NCBI GenBank assembly: GCA_903927685.1
Contig: CAIYOB010001113.1
Coordinates: 1-18,277 of the forward strand
Origin: an uncultured Planctomycetaceae bacterium
GTDB lineage: Bacteria; Planctomycetota; Planctomycetia; Pirellulales; Pirellulaceae
DNA: 18,277 nucleotides
Direction of reading: 5' to 3'
Part shown: piece by piece, positions 7,672-15,535 of the stretch
Layout: each line of letters opens with the position of its first letter
Numbering within the stretch: the first letter of the stretch is position 1
Notes under the pieces: model-generated
What the model was told of the DNA's origin: nothing
Databases searched by the model: none
Seen by the model: the letters and a program-made list of their open reading frames with translations, nothing else
Program-made: the position numbers and the translations under genes

Positions 7672-9067
7672 CGAACCGAGTATCTGCTGGGCCTTCAGCC
7701 GCTTGGGGCAGAGCCTGGGGCACGAAGTCGTCACCGCTTCGTCGGCGGAGCAAGCGCTGGACATCGTCGTCCGCCAGCCGCCCGACGCCGTGGTCCTCGA
7801 CGTCCGCCTGCCCGGCCTGGACGGCCTGACGGCCATGCAGCAGCTGCGGCAGCGGTGCGGCGAACCGCCGATCATCGTGATCACGGCCTACGGCGATTTG
7901 GCTACGGCGGTCGAGGCGGTGCGCCAAGGCGCGTTCGAGTACTTGACCAAGCCGTTCGACCTGCAGACCGCCGAGCGGGCCGTGCGGCGGGCCTTGGCAC
8001 GCGGCCCCCAACCCGCGCCGGCCCGCGGGCCGGAAAACGTCGCCGGGCTGGTGGGCCGGTCGCCGGTGATGCAAGAGGTGTTCAAACGCATCGCCCTGGC
8101 GGCGGCTGCGGACGCAAGCGTCCTGCTGTGCGGAGAAAGCGGCACCGGCAAAGAGCTGGCGGCCCGTGCGATTCACCGCTACAGCCGCCGCGCGGACGGG
8201 CCGTTCGTGGCGGTCAACCTGGCGGCGCTCAGCCCGGCGTTGGCCGAAAGCGAGCTGTTCGGCCATGTGCGGGGCGCGTTTACCGGCGCGGAGCACGAGC
8301 GGACGGGCTTGTTGCTGCAAGCCCACGGCGGCACGCTGTTCCTGGACGAGGTGGCGGACATCCCCCTGCCGGCCCAGGTCAAGTTACTGCGGGCCTTGGA
8401 GCATGGCGAGGTCCTGCCGGTCGGGGCCAGCGAGCCGGTGAAGAGCGATTTCCGCGTCCTGTCGGCCACGCACCAGGAACTGTTGGCCAGGATCCGCGAC
8501 GGCCAGTTCCGCCATGACCTGTACTTTCGCCTGGCCGCGTTCCGCATCGACCTGCCGCCGCTCCGCGAGCGTTCCGACGACATTGGCGAACTCGCCGCTC
8601 ACTTCCTGGCATCCGCCACGCCGAGCCGCGCCTCCGCCCTCGGATTCTCCGCCCAGACGCTGGCCGAACTCCAGCGTCGCCCTTGGTACGGGAACGTGCG
8701 CGAGCTGCGGAACGCCGTCGAACACGCCGTGATCGTGGCCCGCGGCGGCAGCCTGGAACCCGAACACTTGCCTCCGCCCGCGCCGCCGGTCTGGCCGGCG
8801 GCCCCGTCCGCCGAACTTGCCCTGGAAGTCCGCTTGGCGGAACTGGTTCGCCAGTGGGCCGAACAGCAACTGGGCAAGTCCGCCGACGAAGGGCAGTTGT
8901 ACGATACCCTGCTGCGGCTGGTTGAGCCGCCGCTGTTGGAAGCCGCCCTGCGGCGGCACCGCGGCCAGTGCGCCGGCGCCGCCCGGACCCTGGGCCTGCA
9001 CCGCACGACGCTGAAAAAGAAGTTGGACCAATACGGCGTGGCGTCCGTCGGCGACGCGGACGGGTGA
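7646..9067 (+). CDS. Sigma-54-dependent response regulator (NtrC family)
   Basis: The start is ATG 7646, with GGAG at 7635-7638, rather than the earlier in-frame codon at 7613; this gives 473 residues. The receiver (1-115) has Asp8/Asp9, phospho-acceptor Asp52 in VVLDVRLPG and Lys102. The AAA+ domain has Walker A GESGTGKE (163-170), the sigma-54 contact loop GAFTGA (210-215) and Walker B GGTLFLDE (to 235). A Fis-type helix-turn-helix ends the protein (AARTLGLHRTTLKKKL). On phosphorylation it should oligomerise and use ATP to open sigma-54 RNA polymerase promoters. It overlaps the kinase gene and lies 49 nt before a sulfatase gene, which may be in the same transcript or a target. The GAFTGA loop is intact, so true sigma-54 activation is expected. 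The gene name within the NtrC family cannot be fixed. Confidence 0.93.
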   Translation: MSRLLVVDDEPSICWAFSRLGQSLGHEVVTASSAEQALDIVVRQPPDAVVLDVRLPGLDGLTAMQQLRQRCGEPPIIVITAYGDLATAVEAVRQGAFEYLTKPFDLQTAERAVRRALARGPQPAPARGPENVAGLVGRSPVMQEVFKRIALAAAADASVLLCGESGTGKELAARAIHRYSRRADGPFVAVNLAALSPALAESELFGHVRGAFTGAEHERTGLLLQAHGGTLFLDEVADIPLPAQVKLLRALEHGEVLPVGASEPVKSDFRVLSATHQELLARIRDGQFRHDLYFRLAAFRIDLPPLRERSDDIGELAAHFLASATPSRASALGFSAQTLAELQRRPWYGNVRELRNAVEHAVIVARGGSLEPEHLPPPAPPVWPAAPSAELALEVRLAELVRQWAEQQLGKSADEGQLYDTLLRLVEPPLLEAALRRHRGQCAGAARTLGLHRTTLKKKLDQYGVASVGDADG

Positions 9068-9116
9068 GACTTCGGCCCGTTGGAAAGAGACTGCTGATTC
9101 GAAAGGAACCCCAACG

Positions 9117-10661
9117 ATGATCAACTGGCAAGACCTTCCGAGAATCCTCGTAGCCTTCGTGGGGCTGTTCGTGCTGAGTCCACGTCTGGACGCCGCCGAA
9201 CCCGCCCAGGCACGCCCCAATTTCATCTTCATCCTGACGGACGACCAGGGGTGGGCCGAATCCGGGGTCCCGATGCACCCGGACATCAAGGACGCGTGCT
9301 GCTCCTATCTTTCCACGCCAAACCTGGAGCGGCTGGCCAAGGCGGGGATGCGGTTTTCCAGTGGGTACTCGCCGGGGCCGCTGTGTACGCCGACACGGCG
9401 GAGCGTCTTGAGCGGCAAGAGCACCGCGCGCAATCGCGGTTCGGAGTTCAGAAGCAACTTCTATGATCCAAGCAAGCACCTGACTATCCCCAAAGCGTTG
9501 AAGGCCGTCGACTCGGCCTATCGCTGTGCGCACTTCGGCAAGTGGGGAGAGAACATGGAGGCGACCCCGGAGCAGTGCGGCTATGACGAGAGCGACGGCG
9601 ACACCGGCAACCTGACTGGCAACGGCAATGCGGCCTGGAAGCAGGGTGGTGAGCAGTTCTCGCCGCAACAGGATCCCAAGTTGATCACGAGCCTGACCGG
9701 GCGGGCGATGGACTTCATCACCCGTCAGGCCAAACAGAATCGCCCCTTCTACATGCAGGTCAGCCATTACGCCTCGCACTTGCAGATCCAGGCGCATCCG
9801 GACACCGTGGAGAAATATCGGAAGAAGGGCGAGTCGCCGCGCACCTTTCCGCCGGAATGGGCGGCCATGACCGAGGATCTGGATACCGGCATCGGTCAGC
9901 TGCTGGACAAGATCGACGAGTTGGGCCTGACCGGCAACACGTACGTGTTCATGAGCGCGGATAACGGCGGCAGTCCCTACGGCCGCAACAACGAACTCTA
10001 TCTCAAGATGCTGAACGTGGGTGGCCCGGAGGGCAAGCCGCAGGTTGCGGCCAAGGCCCCGGCAAGCAATCCCCACGCCGCCCCGGACGCGCTGCCGGAC
10101 AACTACCCTCTGCGCGGCGCGAAACAGTGGCTGTATGAAGGCGGCATCCGCGTCCCGTTCATTGCCCGCGGGCCGGGGATCCAGGCGAATTCCTGGTGCC
10201 ACCAGCCGGCGGCGCAATACGACCTGCTGCCGACGATGGTCGATCTGGCCGGCGGCACGTTTCCGCTGGCCGAGGAACTCGACGGCGGCAGCCTGCGCGA
10301 GGTGCTGGAAAACGCGGGGAAAGGCGGAATCAAGCGCGCCCTGGACGGCGTGGTCTTCCATCGTCCGAACCGCGGCCAGTCGGCTTACCGCTCGGGCGAC
10401 TGGAAACTGGTCATCAGCTGGGGCCCGGACGACAAGCCGGCCAAGACAGAGCTGTTTGATTTGTCGAAGGACATCAGCGAGCAGACGAACCTGGCCGAGG
10501 CACAGCCCGCCAAGGCCGCGGCGATGTGGGCCACCTTGAGCCAGTATCTCCAGGACGTGAACGCCGAAAAGGTCGCCGATTTCGGCGGCATCGGCAAGAA
10601 GAAGAAACCCAACGCCAAGGCGGCCCCGGGGTTAAAGACACGCCCGCAGACAAAGGGTTGA
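9117..10661 (+). CDS. Secreted type I sulfatase (arylsulfatase family)
   Basis: This 514-residue protein starts at ATG 9117 with AAAGGA at 9102-9107. A signal peptide covers about residues 1-26 (LVAFVGLFVLSP, then LDAAEP). The metal site begins with FILTDDQG (Asp42, Asp43). The signature CTPTR carries Cys90, the residue converted to formylglycine, followed by RSVLSGK. HFGKWG (Lys142) and SADNGG supply further active-site residues. It should hydrolyse sulfate esters in the periplasm or outside; the substrate cannot be told. Planctomycetes have many such genes for sulfated polysaccharides. The C-terminus is a Lys-rich tail (GKKKKPNAKAAPG) that may bind acidic surfaces. It follows the two-component genes by 49 nt, so shared transcription is plausible. 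The maturase gene is not in the window. The length is normal and the motifs intact. Confidence 0.93.
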   Translation: MINWQDLPRILVAFVGLFVLSPRLDAAEPAQARPNFIFILTDDQGWAESGVPMHPDIKDACCSYLSTPNLERLAKAGMRFSSGYSPGPLCTPTRRSVLSGKSTARNRGSEFRSNFYDPSKHLTIPKALKAVDSAYRCAHFGKWGENMEATPEQCGYDESDGDTGNLTGNGNAAWKQGGEQFSPQQDPKLITSLTGRAMDFITRQAKQNRPFYMQVSHYASHLQIQAHPDTVEKYRKKGESPRTFPPEWAAMTEDLDTGIGQLLDKIDELGLTGNTYVFMSADNGGSPYGRNNELYLKMLNVGGPEGKPQVAAKAPASNPHAAPDALPDNYPLRGAKQWLYEGGIRVPFIARGPGIQANSWCHQPAAQYDLLPTMVDLAGGTFPLAEELDGGSLREVLENAGKGGIKRALDGVVFHRPNRGQSAYRSGDWKLVISWGPDDKPAKTELFDLSKDISEQTNLAEAQPAKAAAMWATLSQYLQDVNAEKVADFGGIGKKKKPNAKAAPGLKTRPQTKG

Positions 10662-10718
10662 GCGCAGGCGAGTTCCTCGGCCGGTTTGTGCTCGAGCCGC
10701 ACTTGATGAACCAAAGAC

Positions 10719-10742
10719 GCCGGGGCCTTTCCGGTCCCCGGC
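10719..10742 (+). terminator. GC-rich hairpin downstream of the sulfatase gene
   Basis: GCCGGGGCC at 10719-10727 pairs with GGTCCCCGGC at 10733-10742 (one bulged T) around a short pyrimidine loop. It lies about 60 nt after the sulfatase stop. No T-run follows, so it may stop transcription with Rho or protect the 3' end. The rest of 10662-10943 contains only a five-base-pair hairpin at 10906-10919 (CTACT/AGTAG) and no gene. Confidence 0.45.
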
Positions 10743-10943
10743 CCCGCCCACGCCCTCGGGTTCCGCGCGGACCGTCTGTAGGGATCGCATCGATTGGCCG
10801 GCTAATTCGCATCTTCCCGGCTGGCCCAGCAAATCCGGCGGCATAAAGGGAAAACTCGGCAATCACGGTGAATCGCCACAAAAACGGCGGGGAGGCTACC
10901 GAAGTCTACTAGCGAGTAGCCATCGACACTCGGCACGGATGCG

Positions 10944-13900
10944 ATGTCGCCACGAGTCTCGCAAATCCACTTCTGGTTCGTCGTCTGGTTCGCGGCGTGG
11001 AGTCTTCCTCACGCGGCGGCCCAGGACGCGTACCCGTACGGCGTTCCGCCCCCGGCGGCCGAAGCGGCCCAGGTGGGCTGTCCGATCCGCTACACGCTGC
11101 GCCATTTTGGCGGCGAGGCCCCGGGATACGATCTGGGTGTCACGCGGCTCGAATTGTTCATTCCCTTGGCGGAATACAACGGCTCGAACCTGCTGTTCTG
11201 CGACTTGCAGCCGCTGATCTACGACGACGGCAACTGGGGCTCAAACCTGGGAGTCGGCTACCGCTGGTACAGTCCGGCCGTCGATCGCGTGTTCGGCCTG
11301 TACGGCTATTTCGACTACCGCGAAACCGACTACCATCGCTTCCAACAGGGAACGCTGGGCTGCGACACCCTGGGCAACTGGCTGGACGCCCGCGCCAATC
11401 TCTATCTGCCGGATCAGGACCAGAAGCAGTTGCCCCTGGAGGCCGTCGCCCCGCCGCATTTTCAAGGCCACCAGCTGATGTACGGCGGCTACGAGAGCGC
11501 CCTGCTGGGCGGCGAAGTCGAAGCCGGCCTGCGACTGCCGACCATCGGGCCGACCCAGTCGCGTGTACTGGGCGGTCTGTACTGGTTTGACGGCGACGGC
11601 CAGCAGGACGTCGAGGGCTGGAAAGCCCGCCTGGAAACCCAGTGGAGCGCCAACGTCGCGACGGATGTCGCGGTGTACGATGACGATGTCTACGGGACGA
11701 CGCTGATGATCGGCGTCGCGTTCAATCTGCAGTCGGAATCGTTCAGCTCGTTGCATCCGCGGATCCAGTCCTTCCGGCGCGGCCCCCAGCGGCACATCAC
11801 GCAGATGGCCGCGGACCGCGTGGCCGAGCCGGTGAGCCGGCTGCCTAACATCGGCTTGCGGCAAGGCGAGAACGTAGCGACCCTCGAGGGCGAGCCGTGG
11901 CAGATCGTGCACGTCGTGGCCGGCGCGGCGGGGGGCGACGGGACCTTTGAACGCCCCTTCGGCACGTTGGACCAGGCGCTGGGCGTGGCCCGGGACGGCC
12001 AGCTGGTGTATACGCCCTACGGAGGCGTCTACCGGCCGACGTCGATGCTCGTGGTCCCGGAAGGCGTTTCGCTGTTGTCCAACGCCCAACTCCATTACCT
12101 GCCCACCGACGCCGGCCCGCTGCAGCTGCCCTTGTCCGGTGCGTCGCCGGATCTGGCGGCGGCCCCGCAGATCCTGGGCAGCGTCACACTCAGCGACCGC
12201 GCCACATTGGACGGGTTTTGGGTCGTCGGCTACGGCGACGCCTTGGGCCAGGCCGGCATGGTGCGCGTGGTCGGGGCCGCCGACGCCACGGTCGCCAACA
12301 ACCTGATCTGGTCGCGCTACCAGGGGATCTGGATCGAGGACGCGGCGAATGCCACCGTGGTCGGCAACACGGTCGCCCAGTCGCTGAGCAGCGGAATCCT
12401 CGTCACCGGCGGGAGCGACACGGCGCTGACGGGCAACCGGATTGTCGAGGCGGGCGGGGACGGCATCGAAGTGCTGACCAGCGAGCGCGCGAACATCACC
12501 GGCAACGAAGTCGAGTTGGCGGCAGGACGCGGGATCTCCGTGACGCAAGGCAGTCAGGCCACGATTTCCGGCAACACGATCGCCCGGGCCGGCCAGAGCG
12601 GGATCGAGACGATGCAGACGTCGGGGGTGGCCATCCGCGGAAACGCGATCCAGGAGACCGGAGGCGACGGCATCCTGCTGTTCGAGTCAGCCAATGCCGT
12701 CGTGACGGAAAACGCCATCGGCTGGGCCGGCCAGCACGGCATCGAACTGATCGACTCGCCCCAGGCCACCATCACCGGGAATCGGATCGATGTTGCGGAG
12801 TGGATCGGGATCGTAGCCACGGACGGGACCGGCACCCAGATCCGGGATAACGTCATCAGTTCGGCCGGCTGGGATGGCATCCAAGTCGCCCGGGCGGACA
12901 AAGCCGTTGTCGCGGGCAACGAGATCGGCGCCGCGCTCTGGAACGGGATCACGCTGTTCGACGCGGCGGATGCGTTCGTCTCCAACAACCGTATCGGCAC
13001 AGTCGAAGTCGACGGAATCTGGGTGGGCGTCGCGACCAACGCGACGATCGACGGCAACCTGATCGGCCTGGCCGGCGGTTCGGGAATCCGGGTCCAGGAC
13101 GGCCTCCAGGCGAACGTGCAGAACAACGAGATCGAACAAGCCGTGGCGGCGGCAATTGACGTCCAGGGGACGGACAACGCCATCGTGTCCGGGAACCACA
13201 TCCTGCTGGCCGGCGACGGCATCCGGGTGTCGTCAGCCGGCGTGGTTGAGATCAGCCGCAATGCCCTGGATTGGAGCGATCGGGACGGCATCCTGGTGGT
13301 CGACGCTTCTGACGCGCGGATTTCCGAGAATACAATCGCGTTTGCCGGCCGCCACGCGATCCAGGTCGTGGGCGGAGCGGATCTGCTGGTTTCCCGGAAT
13401 ACGATCGAGCGGGCGATCGGCAACGGGATCGAAATCCAAGCCGACGATCTGGCCGCCAGCCTGCTGGAGAACTCGATTGCCGACGCCGGAATCGGCATGC
13501 ATCTGGCACTGACCGGCGCCTTCGACGGAGTCATCGGCGAGAACACGCTGTTGGCCAGCCGGTCGTACGGCCTGTCGTTGGAAGTCGGCCAGTGGGCCGC
13601 CGATAGCCTGATCTCCGCGAACCGGATCGAGGCCAGCAGTCGGGAGGGCATTCGCATCCTGGTGACGGGGCCGGACGAGTCGACACTGATCGTCGCCGAC
13701 AACGTGCTGATCCTGAACAACGCCGCGGACGGCATCCAGCGGCGCGAGTTCGTCACGGGATTGGCCGGCGGAGCGGGGCCGACGGTCGTCGAGTTGCGGG
13801 GGAATGCCAGCTACAACCAGGTTCCCCCCGGCGAATTCAACTTCGACTTCCTGAACGCCAGTGGCAGTCCCCTGGTGTATGTGCTCGATCCTGCCGCGCC

Positions 13901-13949
13901 CAATCTCGGCACCGTCGGCAGTTCGGACGGCAGCGTGCCGCCGCCGTGA
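10944..13949 (+). CDS. Inverse-autotransporter-like barrel protein with a right-handed beta-helix passenger
   Basis: This 1001-residue protein has a signal peptide (about 1-26, ending HAAAQ). Residues about 40-270 are rich in aromatic and alternating residues (GVGYRWYSP, YGYFDYRETDYH, VLGGLYWFDGDGQ, TTLMIGVAFN) and resemble the 12-strand barrel of inverse autotransporters (intimin/invasin type). Residues about 333-400 are DUF1565-like (GTLDQALGVA, VYTPYGGVY, VVPEGVSLL). From 461 to 848 come 17 parallel beta-helix coils, then about three longer coils and a C-terminal cap. In this layout the N-terminal barrel sits in the outer membrane and the helix is displayed outside, where it may bind or cleave glycans or mediate adhesion. 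No catalytic triad is evident. The start has no good Shine-Dalgarno. Its convergent neighbour is separated by a MITE-like element. The beta-helix call is very firm, the barrel call moderate. Confidence 0.85.
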   Translation: MSPRVSQIHFWFVVWFAAWSLPHAAAQDAYPYGVPPPAAEAAQVGCPIRYTLRHFGGEAPGYDLGVTRLELFIPLAEYNGSNLLFCDLQPLIYDDGNWGSNLGVGYRWYSPAVDRVFGLYGYFDYRETDYHRFQQGTLGCDTLGNWLDARANLYLPDQDQKQLPLEAVAPPHFQGHQLMYGGYESALLGGEVEAGLRLPTIGPTQSRVLGGLYWFDGDGQQDVEGWKARLETQWSANVATDVAVYDDDVYGTTLMIGVAFNLQSESFSSLHPRIQSFRRGPQRHITQMAADRVAEPVSRLPNIGLRQGENVATLEGEPWQIVHVVAGAAGGDGTFERPFGTLDQALGVARDGQLVYTPYGGVYRPTSMLVVPEGVSLLSNAQLHYLPTDAGPLQLPLSGASPDLAAAPQILGSVTLSDRATLDGFWVVGYGDALGQAGMVRVVGAADATVANNLIWSRYQGIWIEDAANATVVGNTVAQSLSSGILVTGGSDTALTGNRIVEAGGDGIEVLTSERANITGNEVELAAGRGISVTQGSQATISGNTIARAGQSGIETMQTSGVAIRGNAIQETGGDGILLFESANAVVTENAIGWAGQHGIELIDSPQATITGNRIDVAEWIGIVATDGTGTQIRDNVISSAGWDGIQVARADKAVVAGNEIGAALWNGITLFDAADAFVSNNRIGTVEVDGIWVGVATNATIDGNLIGLAGGSGIRVQDGLQANVQNNEIEQAVAAAIDVQGTDNAIVSGNHILLAGDGIRVSSAGVVEISRNALDWSDRDGILVVDASDARISENTIAFAGRHAIQVVGGADLLVSRNTIERAIGNGIEIQADDLAASLLENSIADAGIGMHLALTGAFDGVIGENTLLASRSYGLSLEVGQWAADSLISANRIEASSREGIRILVTGPDESTLIVADNVLILNNAADGIQRREFVTGLAGGAGPTVVELRGNASYNQVPPGEFNFDFLNASGSPLVYVLDPAAPNLGTVGSSDGSVPPP
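12324..13487 (+). repeat. Seventeen 69-bp (23-residue) beta-helix coil repeats
   Basis: Each coil begins with Gly-Ile (or Ala-Ile) and follows the pattern GIxVxxxxxAxIxGNxIxxAGx. Starts fall at 12324 and every 69 bp to 13152, then at 13218, 13287, 13356 and 13425. Fifteen coils are exactly 23 residues, one is 22 and one is 21. The DNA has diverged although the period is strict, so the register is held by selection rather than by recent duplication. Confidence 0.93.
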
Positions 13950-13981
13950 GAAGGCAGCGACTCTTGGACTTGAGGCCCTAT

Positions 13982-14059
13982 TCTTTCACCTAATCTTTCA
14001 CTTAATCTCTTCCCTGCCGCCGTGGAGCGAGGAGATTAAGTGAAAGATTAAGTGAAAGA
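13982..14059. repeat. 28-bp inverted repeat of the 12-bp GATTARGTGAAA unit
   Basis: The left arm 13982-14009 pairs with 14032-14059 at 27 of 28 positions around a 22-base loop. In the transcript of the beta-helix gene this would be a very stable hairpin in the 3' untranslated region. It forms the left end of the larger element. Confidence 0.85.
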
Positions 14060-14084
14060 TCCCCAGGAACTTAAAGTGGTTTAG

Positions 14085-14101
14085 CCCGTTAGCGGGGTTT
14101 T
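14085..14101 (+). terminator. Candidate intrinsic terminator after the beta-helix gene
   Basis: CCCG at 14085-14088 pairs with CGGG at 14093-14096 around TTAG and is followed by GTTTT. The stem is short but GC-only. It lies inside the MITE-like element, about 135 nt after the gene stop. Confidence 0.4.
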
Positions 14102-14287
14102 ACGCGTTGACGCAAACCTCAGCCAGCAAGCATATTACGTGCAACGCGGTGTCCGGTATTAGTACTTATGGGTGGAATCCACCCGTCAGTGAGATGATTC
14201 AGTTCCTGCCCGCCAAACCGCCGCCGCGGCGTATGTTGTTTAGGTGAAAGATTAGGTGAAAGATTAGGGTGCACTTCGCTCCCCAGC

Positions 14288-15499
14288 TCAGAACTCCACC
14301 TGGACGATCGAAAAGTCGTCGCTCAGCTGGTCGGAGCCGTGCAGCGTATGGGTGTGCTGCCGCAGACGATCCATGACCGGCTCGTCGGGAGGCAGCCCGC
14401 GGATGAACTCGACAAAGGCGTCGTACTCCCACATCTGGCCGTCGGCCTGATCGATCTCAAACACGCCGTCGCTGAACAGCAGCAGTCTGGCTGCCGGACC
14501 CAACTCGACGCTCAGCGACTCGAAGTCCATATCGGGCAGCATGCCGATGATCGGGCCCTGCGAGTCCAGCTGCGTCAGGGTGAGTTCCTGCGGCGTCGGG
14601 CCATTGAAGAGCAGGGCCGCCGGATGCCCGCCGCCCGTCCAAGTCAGTTTGCGAGTGCTCTTGCAATACACGGCATACCAGATGGTGAAGTACTTGTTGT
14701 CGTGCAACTCCATGGCAAAGGCCGTGTTCAGCCCTTGCAGCACCTGGCTGGGATTCCGAAAGTCCGTTTGCGGCAGGGCCTGCGACCGCAGCACGTTCAG
14801 CGCCGAGACGGACATCAAGGACGAGCCCACGCCGTGGCCGCTGACGTCCAGCAGGAAGATGGCAAAGTGATCGTCGTCCAGCCAGTGGTAGCTGAAGGAG
14901 TCGCCTCCCAACTGCGTGGACGGGATGAAACGCCAATCGACGCGGACGGGACCGCTCGGGATGGGCGCCGGCAAGAGGGAGCAGACATACTTTGCCGCCT
15001 CGCCCACTTCGTCGGCCAACAGCCGTTGGCTTTCGGCCAGCTTGGCGTACGCTTCGTTCCGTTCCAGCTGGGCGATGTAGCCCTTGGAGTGGTAACGGAC
15101 GCGGGCGATCAGTTCCAGCCGGTCGGGCAGTTTCACCAGGTAGTCGTTGGCACCGATCGCAAACGCCTCGGCCTTGATGACGGGCTCCTCCTTGGTGGAC
15201 AGCACGATCAGCGGGACCTCGCGCGTCGCCGGGTTCGCCCGGAAGAACTTGACCAGCGTCAGACCGTCCAAATCCGGCATCACCAGATCTTGGAGAATGA
15301 CGGTCGGCCCCAAGGCGTTGGCCTTGGCGATCGCCTGCGTCGGGTCCTGGCAATAGTGAAAGGCGATATCGCTTTCGGGAGCCAGCATTCGCCGGACGGC
15401 CTCGGCGACGATCGCCTGGTCATCCACCAACAGCACCGTGACTTGGCGCGGCGGCGGAATTGCCGCGGGATCTGCGACAGCGTTTTCGGGGGAACTCAT
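14288..15499 (-). CDS. Response regulator with PP2C (SpoIIE/RsbU-type) phosphatase output
   Basis: This 403-residue protein starts at ATG 15499, with GGAG six bases upstream. The receiver (about 20-140) has Asp26/Asp27, phospho-acceptor Asp71 in ILQDLVMPDLDG and Lys123. A coiled-coil linker (about 145-170) leads to a PP2C-like phosphatase with GGDSFSYHW (Asp201), LLDVSGHG (Asp219), LLFSDGVFE (Asp345) and SDDFSIV (Asp394/395) as metal ligands. Family members dephosphorylate Ser/Thr of anti-anti-sigma (STAS) proteins and so control sigma factors or other partners. No STAS or anti-sigma gene is in the window, so the target is unknown. It lies 36 nt downstream of the di-haem protein gene on the same strand and is probably co-transcribed. 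All catalytic residues appear present. Confidence 0.93.
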   Translation of the reverse strand: MSSPENAVADPAAIPPPRQVTVLLVDDQAIVAEAVRRMLAPESDIAFHYCQDPTQAIAKANALGPTVILQDLVMPDLDGLTLVKFFRANPATREVPLIVLSTKEEPVIKAEAFAIGANDYLVKLPDRLELIARVRYHSKGYIAQLERNEAYAKLAESQRLLADEVGEAAKYVCSLLPAPIPSGPVRVDWRFIPSTQLGGDSFSYHWLDDDHFAIFLLDVSGHGVGSSLMSVSALNVLRSQALPQTDFRNPSQVLQGLNTAFAMELHDNKYFTIWYAVYCKSTRKLTWTGGGHPAALLFNGPTPQELTLTQLDSQGPIIGMLPDMDFESLSVELGPAARLLLFSDGVFEIDQADGQMWEYDAFVEFIRGLPPDEPVMDRLRQHTHTLHGSDQLSDDFSIVQVEF

Positions 15500-15535
15500 G
15501 GGGAACTCCGATCCGTGATTTCGCCGCGGAGGGCG

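Larger units (their letters stand above)
13976..14269. mobile_element. MITE-like or fold-back element with 32-bp terminal inverted repeats
   Basis: The left end 13976-14007 (starting CCCTATTCTTTCACCTAATC) matches the reverse complement of 14238-14269 (ending GGTGAAAGATTAGGG) at 29 of 32 positions. Both ends consist of copies of a 12-bp unit GATTARGTGAAA. The 294-bp interior has no coding capacity and contains several hairpins, including GGGTGG/CCACCC at 14170-14184 and GCGT/ACGC at 14104-14113. The element begins 26 bp after the beta-helix gene stop and ends 18 bp before the stop of the minus-strand phosphatase gene. No clear target-site duplication is visible, so insertion is not proved. An alternative is a bidirectional terminator or structured intergenic repeat. 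Confidence 0.5.

Noticed and set aside
9075..9100. A possible sigma-54 (-24/-12) promoter before the sulfatase (TTGGAAAGAGACTGC)
   Set aside because: The GG and GC elements are nine rather than ten bases apart, and the rest of the consensus is poor.
8379..10361. A 660-residue minus-strand frame opposite the regulator and sulfatase genes
   Set aside because: It spans two unrelated real genes on the other strand and has no recognisable domain.
12324..13487. A CRISPR array or minisatellite
   Set aside because: The 69-bp period is a coding repeat: every unit stays in frame and encodes a beta-helix coil, and the DNA units are too diverged for CRISPR repeats.
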